Shown here: positions 5,519 through 12,101 of the stretch, in pieces | Numbering within the stretch: the stretch's first letter is position 1 | Layout: every line of letters starts with the position of its first letter | Source of the DNA: Spirochaetales bacterium | Lineage (GTDB): Bacteria > Spirochaetota > Spirochaetia > ARS1246 | Direction: 5' to 3' | Assembly (NCBI GenBank): GCA_016930115.1 | Contig: JAFGHN010000062.1 | Span: 1 to 12,101 of the forward strand | Length of the DNA stretch: 12,101 bases | The notes under the pieces: model-generated | Seen by the model: the letters and a program-made list of their open reading frames with translations, nothing else | What the model was told of the DNA's origin: nothing | The model's database searches: none | Translations under genes and position numbers: made by a program

Positions 5519-8500
5519 CAGCGCACCGTCTCCTTTTCGAGCGTTTTTGCCGAGCTGTTTGGGGACCCTTCGGCCGGAACGACGAAATCCAGGGATTCGG
5601 GCTTGTTGCGAAAACGAAGAACATTCACCATGAAGATGTTGAGCTTGCTGATGATATTCGGCGGAAGCAGGTTACCGTCGACTTCCACGGACAACATCGG
5701 GTAGCGTTTTTCCCTTGCCCAGGGATAGTAGATTCCCTCGATCACTCTTCCGATGAGGCAGGCAAACGGGGAAATGTTGATCACTCCCGAATAGCCCTCT
5801 TCCATCGCTGTTGCCGCAACGCCGCTGGAAACCGCGATCTCGGAGCTCAGCTCGTGGCTCAGGAAGTTGGCTTCAGTGTTCGCCATGATCTTTCTCATGT
5901 TATGAGGCGTGTGCGGCAGGAGCCGGCTTTTCGTAAGCACACGGCCCACCTTCCGTTCAACACGGTGTTTCCACCATTTCTCGATTTGCAGGACCACATA
6001 CTCTTTCATCTCGGGAGAAAACAGACGTTTTCGCAAAGGTATAAGGGCGATACGGTTTTTCAGCCTGTACTCCCTCACAAAGTCCACGTAGTGGATCCAT
6101 TCGCCCACGCCTGATGCCTTCCCGATGATTCCCTTTTCACTCAGCAGCCGCACCAGCTCATCCACGGCAAAGTCGTCGCGACGAACGTAAATTTCGCCGA
6201 CGATGAGCACCTTGGCGCAATCCGCGAGCTCCCGCTGACGGGGAATCTCACTCACCTCACGCGCAGCCCGCTTCAGGACCGGGAAGATCTTCCGGATGTC
6301 TTTCTGCGCCGTATCGATGATCTCTCCCCACAGCTGCTTGAATTGCGCGAGTGCGTCCTCCTTGTTCACCGCGCAGGTGCGTAGGGTCGTCTGGATGTCC
6401 TTCAGCATGTCCGAAATCACAAGACCGTACCAGGTGTGCCTTGAAAAATGAGGGCCCAGCTCGTTGTATGAGTTGTCGGCGCTCATGGTGACAACCACGA
6501 CGTTCTCAAGCCGCAGATCCCGGAACAAGTTCTGGTAGAAGACGTAGTACTGGCCCGTCCGGCACGGCCCGGTGGTGACGGGTACGAAGACGAGGTAAAT
6601 TTCGTCCTTCCTGTATTCTTCAGACATGAGAAATTTGAGCACGCTTCCCAGCACGAGGTGCGTGGGGACGCACTCCTTTCCGGACGCGTAGCTCCGCGCG
6701 AGGTGAAGCGTTTCAGCGTCGGACACCGGGAGCACCTTTGCCTCGTGGCCGGTGGATCTGATGATTGCGGCCATGAGCCTGGTCGACAGGTCACCCATAT
6801 TGGAAAGGAGCATCTTTACCCGCGGATTGTTTCTGTAGGGGATCTCTTCACCGGTGGCGGTATTGAGAATATAAAGGGGCTTTCCCTTCTCATTGATAAA
6901 GCGCAGACCGTTGTCATAGCGTTCTTCGGTGAGATCGGACTTCTTGATGTTGTAGCCTTCGATGATGTCAAGAAAAGCTTCAACCCTTGTATCGATCCCG
7001 GCGTCCGCGGAATGAGAATCGAGCTCGAGGATCAGGAACGGCTTTGTGCCCATGAGCCACTTGACGTAGTGAAGCATGAAAGAATCCGGGGCACAGGAAA
7101 AATTCGAAATATACGCGACGTAAAGGTTAGGCTCCCCTGCGAGCAGCGCCGTCGCCTTCATGTTCTGCTGCCCGTAGTACCAGTACATGTTTTCGAAGAT
7201 CTCTTCGCCCTCAAAGGGAAGGATATCGAAAGGCACGATGGTGTATCCGCGTGTGGTGAATTTTCGCGGTATGCCCATGTTCGCGTTGGACGTAAAGGCG
7301 TTGTAGGGGCGGCCGAAAAGGACGATAACCGGTTTGGCGGCGTTCCGGGCGTCTTCGAGAGCCTCTCTGCCAAGCTCGGCGGCTTTTTGAAAATACTCCT
7401 GCTGTTTGTCATACGCAATGTTGAACGCCGCTTCCGATTCGGCCGCGCTGATACCGAGTTTCGCGCCGAGTTGTACAAAGAAGCTCAAAGCCTTCGCCTT
7501 GCCGAACTTGAAGCTCACGACCACCGGTAGCCATTTACTCTCAGGTACTTCGGGAAAGGCTTTTTTCAGGTAGTAAGGCAATCCTTGCGTGATCGGGCAG
7601 GTGGTTGCGTGTACCTTTTCCTCAAAGCTCGGCATGTCGCGGAAATGAGGAACAAAGATGTAATCGACACCCTTGTTGAGGATGTCCTGCACCGCGCCGT
7701 GAGCGATCTCGGCTGGAAAGCAGTAGTTGCTTTCGACGCGAGCCAACCCTTCGTGCTCGACCTTGTCCGATCGTACCGTCTTGATCCCGAGGGAATGAAA
7801 GAACCACGAGTAGAGCGGGTTGAGGCTGTATACGGAGAATGCGGAGGGTATCCCGACGGTGAAATCGCGCTTCTCCTGGAAAGCCTGAGGATCAGGCGCG
7901 CAGGTTGAGAACAGGAGCTCGTTACGTTTTTCCACGTAATCGACCACCGAGGGGCCTGTCTCTATCTTCTTCCTGGTATTTGCGTATTTGTTGCACCGGC
8001 CGCCGAAGGAGTAGCGGTGGCCGTTTACATTGAGCACCTGGATGGGACAGAGGTTCTCGCAGGATTTGCAGGTAAACACGCGTTCGTAGGTGATGTCCCG
8101 ATTGATAAGCGCTTCCAGATCGATGCTCATTTTGTCGAGAAGACCGGCTGCGTTTTTCCGGCGCGCGAGAATGCCGACGCCGAAGCAACCCATGAGCTCC
8201 GGCGCGGGCGGTACTAGTATCTCCTTTCGCAGGTACATGGCGAAGGCCAGCGGCACCGCCTTGTTTTTCGCCACCCCTCCCTGGAGGAAAATCTTGCCGC
8301 CGATGGTGCGGTTACCGACAACACGGTTCAGGTAATTCGACACGATTGAGGTGACCACTCCGGCGGTGATGTCTTCCTTGCTCGCGCCCAGCTGGATCGC
8401 CTTCCGTATATCGGAGTTGATAAACGCGGAGCAGTGCTCCCCGAACTTGAGTGGTGCTTTTGCCTTGACGGCGATTTCACCTATCTCCCAGGCGTGGCCG

Positions 8501-9837
8501 ATGTTGAGGTCTCCCGCCGCTGACTCCTCGAGAAAGGATCCGGTGCCGGCGGAGCAAGCCTCGTTCATCGCGTAATCGATAGGGACGCCGTTTTTCAAAA
8601 ACACGTATTTGGCATCCTGCCCACCGATTTCGAAGATCGTGTCCACATCGTCGGAGAAGTAAGTCGTTCCGCAGGAGTGGGCGATTATCTCGTTGTACAC
8701 GCCCGGTGTCTCGAGAAACACGCCAAGGATTTCCCTGGAGGAACCGGTTGTCGCCGCGATTGATATGTTGATCGATTGGGAACCGATGTCTTCCCTGATC
8801 TTGTCTCTGATAATCTGGAGACAACCCTTGAGCGCTTTTACCGGATCACCGTGGGTACGGCCGTAATGGGATGCGACAATCTCGTCTGTTTCCATATCGA
8901 TCAGGCACGCCTTCGTAGTGGTGGACCCGCCGTCCACTCCAAGGATGTATTCCCTTCCGGGTTTTACCGAACCAAAGCTGGTATCAAAATAGGTGACCAT
9001 ATCCTTGAACCGGTCGAGCGGTTCCAAGCGTTCAAAATTGATGTGTCCTTCCCTGACCAGGTCGTCCGCCGCCGGAAAGGGGCTTCCCCGATCGCACGCC
9101 ATCACGGCAGCGCCGTAGGCCTCGAAATACTCAGCGACCTCGGGGACGACGAACTCGATGTCCGGCGCCTTCTCCCTCATGAATTTCACGATGTGCCTGT
9201 TTCTTGTCTGGCCGCCTGTAAGCAGCACCCGGCCCGATGAAATCCGGGCTTTTTTCAAAAAATCGACGACTTTTGTGGCCATGACGTCCGAGAGTGAAAC
9301 CACGATATCCGCGGTAGTCGCCTCGCGCTTGTTCAGCCTGTGGGTGCAGTCGCTCTTCATGAACACCGAGCAACGCGAGGAGAGGGAAAACACACACGCG
9401 CTTTCAGGGACGGCATCAACATCGTCAAGGGTCATATCCATCCGGGCGAGCTGCTGCTTGAAGAACTCGCCTGTACCTGACGCGCATTTGCTCCCGGAAA
9501 AGTTGTTGACAATTCTCCCGTGGCGGTCCACGGCGTAGACTATCAGGTCTTCCCCGCCCATGGTTACCACCGCATCAACTTGCAATTGGAGATATTTGAT
9601 CGCCGTTTCAATACACAGCGGCTCGATGATATTGTCTATGTTGAAAAGAAAACGGCCTTCCGTGCCTGTGATGAGCGCGCGGGTGCCTTCCGGAATTTTC
9701 TTCTCTTTCGCGATTTTTGTAAGCGCCGCGACAAAATCCCCTTCATGCGCCGCAACGCCGGACCATGCGATTTCGCCTTCGCGGAGGCAGACGATTTTGA
9801 GACTCGAAGACCCGATGTTGACACCTAAACAATCCAT
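5518..9837 (-). CDS. Fused acyl-CoA dehydratase activase / dehydratase-like protein
   Basis: A 1439-residue fusion. Residues 1-250 and 297-560 are two BcrAD/BadFG-type ASKHA ATPase domains, as in the activator of (R)-2-hydroxyacyl-CoA dehydratases and ATP-dependent benzoyl-CoA reductases, which pushes single electrons uphill. Phosphate motifs are VNIGSSSLK (6-14) and VDGGSTTTK (301-309), with GGED (94-97) and GGQD (405-408). Cluster cysteines are C118 and C156 in the first copy, C428 and C469 in the second. Next comes C590-x2-C593-x3-C597-x17-C615. Then a CoA-enzyme-activase-associated region of the DUF2229 type (about 660-930, with NYCFPAE and NFSCAPDSF), and a C-terminal dehydratase-like part (about 1005-1410, with GKECVPTH and GPCRTGQYY). 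This matches the COG1924-COG3580-COG3581 fusion found in anaerobes, whose substrate is not established. AAGGA lies 5 nt before the ATG. The SDR gene follows with a 1-nt overlap. Confidence 0.92.
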   Translation of the reverse strand: MDCLGVNIGSSSLKIVCLREGEIAWSGVAAHEGDFVAALTKIAKEKKIPEGTRALITGTEGRFLFNIDNIIEPLCIETAIKYLQLQVDAVVTMGGEDLIVYAVDRHGRIVNNFSGSKCASGTGEFFKQQLARMDMTLDDVDAVPESACVFSLSSRCSVFMKSDCTHRLNKREATTADIVVSLSDVMATKVVDFLKKARISSGRVLLTGGQTRNRHIVKFMREKAPDIEFVVPEVAEYFEAYGAAVMACDRGSPFPAADDLVREGHINFERLEPLDRFKDMVTYFDTSFGSVKPGREYILGVDGGSTTTKACLIDMETDEIVASHYGRTHGDPVKALKGCLQIIRDKIREDIGSQSINISIAATTGSSREILGVFLETPGVYNEIIAHSCGTTYFSDDVDTIFEIGGQDAKYVFLKNGVPIDYAMNEACSAGTGSFLEESAAGDLNIGHAWEIGEIAVKAKAPLKFGEHCSAFINSDIRKAIQLGASKEDITAGVVTSIVSNYLNRVVGNRTIGGKIFLQGGVAKNKAVPLAFAMYLRKEILVPPAPELMGCFGVGILARRKNAAGLLDKMSIDLEALINRDITYERVFTCKSCENLCPIQVLNVNGHRYSFGGRCNKYANTRKKIETGPSVVDYVEKRNELLFSTCAPDPQAFQEKRDFTVGIPSAFSVYSLNPLYSWFFHSLGIKTVRSDKVEHEGLARVESNYCFPAEIAHGAVQDILNKGVDYIFVPHFRDMPSFEEKVHATTCPITQGLPYYLKKAFPEVPESKWLPVVVSFKFGKAKALSFFVQLGAKLGISAAESEAAFNIAYDKQQEYFQKAAELGREALEDARNAAKPVIVLFGRPYNAFTSNANMGIPRKFTTRGYTIVPFDILPFEGEEIFENMYWYYGQQNMKATALLAGEPNLYVAYISNFSCAPDSFMLHYVKWLMGTKPFLILELDSHSADAGIDTRVEAFLDIIEGYNIKKSDLTEERYDNGLRFINEKGKPLYILNTATGEEIPYRNNPRVKMLLSNMGDLSTRLMAAIIRSTGHEAKVLPVSDAETLHLARSYASGKECVPTHLVLGSVLKFLMSEEYRKDEIYLVFVPVTTGPCRTGQYYVFYQNLFRDLRLENVVVVTMSADNSYNELGPHFSRHTWYGLVISDMLKDIQTTLRTCAVNKEDALAQFKQLWGEIIDTAQKDIRKIFPVLKRAAREVSEIPRQRELADCAKVLIVGEIYVRRDDFAVDELVRLLSEKGIIGKASGVGEWIHYVDFVREYRLKNRIALIPLRKRLFSPEMKEYVVLQIEKWWKHRVERKVGRVLTKSRLLPHTPHNMRKIMANTEANFLSHELSSEIAVSSGVAATAMEEGYSGVINISPFACLIGRVIEGIYYPWAREKRYPMLSVEVDGNLLPPNIISKLNIFMVNVLRFRNKPESLDFVVPAEGSPNSSAKTLEKETVR

Positions 9838-9948
9838 AACAATCCTTAGATAAATAGCTGCTGGACCCGAAACGGTATTACAGACGGCTGATCATTAAAG
9901 TGACTTATTTTCTCAGGTTTTTGCAGGATTTTCAATACAGTCGGGCAC

Positions 9949-9977
9949 ATTAAATGCGCAACAATAGAATTTGTCAA
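9949..9977 (-). promoter_or_regulatory. Near-consensus sigma70 promoter of the activase-SDR operon
   Basis: On the minus strand the -35 is a perfect TTGACA (9977-9972), the spacer is exactly 17 bp, and the -10 is TTTAAT (9954-9949, 5/6). The expected start is near 9942, giving a leader of about 105 nt before the activase ATG. I found no strong hairpin or riboswitch-like core in that leader. The site lies in the 217-bp region shared with the divergent diguanylate cyclase gene, for which no comparable promoter was found. Confidence 0.65.
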
Positions 9978-10054
9978 CCACGGCAAGACTGCTCGGGCAA
10001 CTCTTATCGCGGCGATAGTTGCAGATATTGCATCTCCGATATATCATTCAGGAT

Positions 10055-10978
10055 ATGAAAATTCGGGTTTCTCTGGGCCGTTTCTTTCGCCAGGCCGCGG
10101 ATTTCACGGCGGAATCCTTCAAACGCTCATTTTCGAAAAAACCGGCCGTTCTTGCGTATGTATTGTTGATTCTTCTGTGCGCGCTTCTGTTCGGCGGTAT
10201 AGTGAGCGACCTTTTCACCAGGACCCAGAGACTCATCTTCTCCGGGAGTATTTTCGCGGTCTGCCTGGTCAGCTCAATCGTGTACGGTATTCCCGCGGTG
10301 GTGTTGACAATACTAGTGAATCTTCTGGGTGCGTCTTTTACGATGCGGTATTTTCATGCCACCGGGGACTGGTACTACCTGTCGATTTCCGTATTTCAAC
10401 TGACCACGGCTGTATCTTCCGTCATCATCGGGGTGCTCGCAGACAGCCAGAAATCGAAAACCGAGACACATGAGCAGGCATCCCTCACCGATGCGTTGAC
10501 GGAAGTCTACAATGTGCGCTTTTTTCACCTGAGGCTTGATGAAGAGATCACCAGGGCGGCCCGCAAAGCGGATCCGTTGACCCTGCTTCTTATCGATGTG
10601 AACGCTTTTAAGTCTGTCAACGACAACTACGGCCATGTGGAGGGCGACAGAGTGCTCCGCGACATTGCTTCGTACCTGCGGCTGTCGGTCCGGATCTCGG
10701 ACGTCGTTTGCCGCTGCGGCGGGGACGAGTTTGCGGTGATCCTTCCGGACACGAACAGGAAAACCGGAACTTACATTGCACAACGTATCGCGGCGGGAGT
10801 CCCCGAATATATCATGACTTCGCCAAAGAACGGCCTGAGCACACCGCTGTACCTCTCCGTCGGCATCTCGACCTTTCCGGTTGATGCCGATGAACGCACA
10901 CCGTTGATCGAACGGGCGGACAGGGAACTCTACAAAGCGAAGAACGAGTTTTACACAAACCGTGGAGCGGATGCCTAA
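10055..10978 (+). CDS. Membrane diguanylate cyclase (GGDEF)
   Basis: A 307-residue protein that makes cyclic di-GMP from two GTP. The N-terminal part has about four membrane segments (roughly 31-53, 60-78, 79-97, 106-128) and no recognisable sensor domain. The GGDEF domain follows from LTDALTEVYN (144-153). It holds IDVNAFKSVNDNYGH (180-194), an intact active site CGGDEF (221-226) and an intact inhibitory I-site RISD (213-216) exactly five residues before GGDEF. It should therefore be active and product-inhibited. The ATG at 10055 is preferred over an in-frame TTG at 10019, although only AGGA one nt upstream resembles a ribosome site. A TATATC at 10040-10045 could be a -10 giving a nearly leaderless message, but no good -35 is present. 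Its stop is 2 bp from that of the convergent HD gene. Confidence 0.92.
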   Translation: MKIRVSLGRFFRQAADFTAESFKRSFSKKPAVLAYVLLILLCALLFGGIVSDLFTRTQRLIFSGSIFAVCLVSSIVYGIPAVVLTILVNLLGASFTMRYFHATGDWYYLSISVFQLTTAVSSVIIGVLADSQKSKTETHEQASLTDALTEVYNVRFFHLRLDEEITRAARKADPLTLLLIDVNAFKSVNDNYGHVEGDRVLRDIASYLRLSVRISDVVCRCGGDEFAVILPDTNRKTGTYIAQRIAAGVPEYIMTSPKNGLSTPLYLSVGISTFPVDADERTPLIERADRELYKAKNEFYTNRGADA

Positions 10979-10980
10979 GG

Positions 10981-11760
10981 CTATTCTATTTTGTAAGTGT
11001 CTATGAGTCTCTCGCCGCCGGGGCCTTCCTTCATCTTGGCCACTATCTCGACCCACGACTCAAGACCGCTTCCCTGGATCTTTTTCTTCAAAAGATAATC
11101 CACCTGAAAAATACCGGCAGCATCGTTCATGATAATCTCCACTCGTACCGGCTTCTTTGCCGTGGGAGGGAGAATGGTCACATTGTCAACGGCCATCCCG
11201 CTTACTTTGTAGATGTCCATCGTTCCGATCCCAAAGGCGATGCGTGAACGTCCCTTTTTCATGTCCAGTCCGTCGGCCACGCGCACCACTCCGCCTTCTA
11301 TCGTATGTACGGCGTTCTGTGTATCGTGCGCAACCATTGCGTGAAGGGTTTCGGTAATAATGATTTGTCTGGTGCGAAGATCATCATAGACCGGTTGAAG
11401 GATCCGGTGGAGCAGCCCGTTCGCAAGGGCAACGCCAAAGTCGTCGTGGAGGTCGCGGTGTACCGCGTTGCCCAGGTCGTGCATGATAGACGCAAGGAAT
11501 ACTATCACCTCCGCGTCGTCATTTTCGAATTCCCAATCGGTTACAACCGACGGCTGCACGCCGGCATCCAACAGGTTTCGGAGGATTTTAAGCGCAAGGT
11601 TCGCGACTATCGCGACGTGGGTAGGGCCGTGGTCGCTCATGTTGAGCCGTTTCACCGCCATGATATTCGCCGCTTCCCAGATGGCGTTGAGCTCTACGTC
11701 GCGGTTGACCTCGTCAAGGACCGCTTTGAGCTTCTTATTCGATTTTGTGGGAATTCGCAT
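10981..11760 (-). CDS. HD-domain metal-dependent phosphohydrolase
   Basis: A 259-residue protein of the HD superfamily, whose members hydrolyse phosphate esters with bound metals. Candidate metal ligands are H44 and H48 (in SDHGPTHV), the H94-D95 doublet in IMHDLGNAVHRDLH, H101/H105, H140 and H145 (ETLHAMVAHD) and D163 (VADGLD). The GYP motif of HD-GYP c-di-GMP phosphodiesterases is absent, so degradation of cyclic di-GMP should not be assumed despite the neighbouring cyclase. The C-terminal 80 residues form a separate alpha/beta part (VRVEIIMNDAAGIFQVDYLL) that may bind a ligand or mediate oligomers. The ATG at 11760 has no clear Shine-Dalgarno. A promoter candidate ending about 10 nt upstream would make a nearly leaderless message. 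It follows the GH3 gene by 34 bp. The substrate is unknown. Confidence 0.87.
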   Translation of the reverse strand: MRIPTKSNKKLKAVLDEVNRDVELNAIWEAANIMAVKRLNMSDHGPTHVAIVANLALKILRNLLDAGVQPSVVTDWEFENDDAEVIVFLASIMHDLGNAVHRDLHDDFGVALANGLLHRILQPVYDDLRTRQIIITETLHAMVAHDTQNAVHTIEGGVVRVADGLDMKKGRSRIAFGIGTMDIYKVSGMAVDNVTILPPTAKKPVRVEIIMNDAAGIFQVDYLLKKKIQGSGLESWVEIVAKMKEGPGGERLIDTYKIE

Positions 11761-11769
11761 TTGTAGTTC

Positions 11770-11798
11770 ATTGAATCGGATGTCCCGATGCTGGTCAA
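11770..11798 (-). promoter_or_regulatory. Candidate promoter of the HD-domain gene
   Basis: On the minus strand: TTGACC (11798-11793, 5/6), a 17-bp spacer, then TTCAAT (11775-11770, 4/6). The -35 overlaps the GH3 stop codon. The predicted start near 11763 is about 3 nt before the ATG. This fits the missing Shine-Dalgarno but needs transcript mapping to believe. Confidence 0.33.
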
Positions 11799-12101
11799 GG
11801 CCGCAACGCAGACCGCAGAGTAGAAACTCGCAGCCTGAAAGTCCCTGATTTCAAGGTTGCCGGACTGGCGCTTGTGCCGATGTAACCTTGATACTCGATG
11901 TCCTCAAGCTCCCAGCGCGAAGTATCCGGATTGTACCACGCAAGATCATCTCCGGCGCAGAAGAGCTCAACCTCGCGTTCTTCATCTGGATCGAGAGTGA
12001 CACGTTTGAAGCCGCGGAGAAGCTTCACCGGTCTATCGACTGTCGAATTTTCAAATCCGATGTAGAGTTGAATCACCTCATCACCGGTTTGCTCACTCAC
12101 G
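11795..12101 (-). CDS. GH3 beta-glucosidase-type glycosidase, C-terminal Fn3-like domain (partial)
   Basis: The last 101 or so residues of a larger protein that continues beyond the right edge. The GTG at 12100-12098 is an internal Val, not a start. The sequence matches the fibronectin-III-like domain that closes many family 3 glycoside hydrolases: GDEVIQLYIG, then TVDRPVKLLRGFKRVTLDPDEEREVEL, then DDLAWYNPDTSRWELEDIEYQGYIGTSA. The usual forms are GDEVVQLY, RPVKELKGFKRV, LAFYD and a final Gly-Ser strand. GH3 enzymes release glucose, xylose or N-acetylglucosamine from non-reducing ends. The catalytic domains are out of view, so substrate and signal peptide cannot be judged. The tail after SGTFRL (about 11 residues, basic) is slightly longer than usual. 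The stop lies 34 bp before the HD-domain gene. Confidence 0.85.
   Translation of the reverse strand, partial: VSEQTGDEVIQLYIGFENSTVDRPVKLLRGFKRVTLDPDEEREVELFCAGDDLAWYNPDTSRWELEDIEYQGYIGTSASPATLKSGTFRLRVSTLRSALRP

Noticed and set aside
6658..7530. 290-codon open frame on the plus strand
   Set aside because: It lies wholly antisense to the activase fusion, is rich in Val/His/Arg/Glu as is usual for reverse-strand shadows, and has no recognisable domain.
10981..11760. HD-GYP cyclic di-GMP phosphodiesterase
   Set aside because: The HD doublet and other His residues are present, but the GYP signature is missing, so only a general HD phosphohydrolase can be claimed.
11795..12100. A complete 101-residue protein starting at the GTG near the edge
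   Set aside because: The sequence begins mid-domain in a GH3 Fn3-like module, and the GTG is a conserved internal Val position. It is the truncated end of a longer gene.

Overview
The window reads as a moderately GC-rich chromosomal segment from an anaerobic, probably Gram-negative-type (diderm) bacterium. The anaerobe call rests on a very large fused 2-hydroxyacyl-CoA dehydratase activase-type protein, a radical SAM/SPASM enzyme and a small nitroreductase. The diderm call rests on one small secreted protein with an outer-membrane beta-barrel look, ending in Phe. This mix would fit an anaerobic spirochaete, a Desulfobacterota-like lineage or a similar group. I cannot fix the taxon from sequence alone. 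There is no rRNA, tRNA, CRISPR array, insertion sequence or phage gene visible, and no gap between genes longer than about 220 bp.

Layout: (1) 31-354 (+) a NIPSNAP-like protein. It converges on a DegV-family lipid-binding protein (1263-424, -), with a nested GC-rich hairpin between them. (2) The DegV gene and the small barrel-like protein (1349-1924, +) diverge from an 85-bp region with overlapping -10 elements on the two strands. A nitroreductase (2018-2584, +) follows. (3) A four-gene minus-strand block reads 9837 to 2554: the 1439-residue activase fusion, an SDR oxidoreductase joined to it by a TGATG stop/start overlap, a radical SAM/SPASM protein, and a protein that looks like a degenerate PAP2/Aur1-type phosphatase. 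The last gene overlaps the nitroreductase tail to tail by 31 bp. (4) A membrane diguanylate cyclase (10055-10978, +) diverges from the activase and converges, with only 2 bp between stop codons, on an HD-domain phosphohydrolase (11760-10981, -). (5) The C-terminal Fn3-like domain of a GH3 glycosidase (minus strand) enters from the right edge.

The most coherent unit is the minus-strand block. A near-consensus promoter (TTGACA, 17 bp, TTTAAT) stands about 105 nt before the activase. A separate extended -10 (TGGTATAAT) stands just upstream of the radical SAM gene, whose best start is an internal TTG with a good Shine-Dalgarno. The activase/SDR pair suggests acyl-CoA or ketone/alcohol chemistry. 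The radical SAM/PAP2-like pair is the least explained and most worth following: a PAP2/Aur1-type scaffold that keeps IPF, RP, PSLH and KQH motifs but has Cys in place of the catalytic Asp and has lost the usual strongly hydrophobic helices. The other genes look like ordinary scattered housekeeping or signalling functions.
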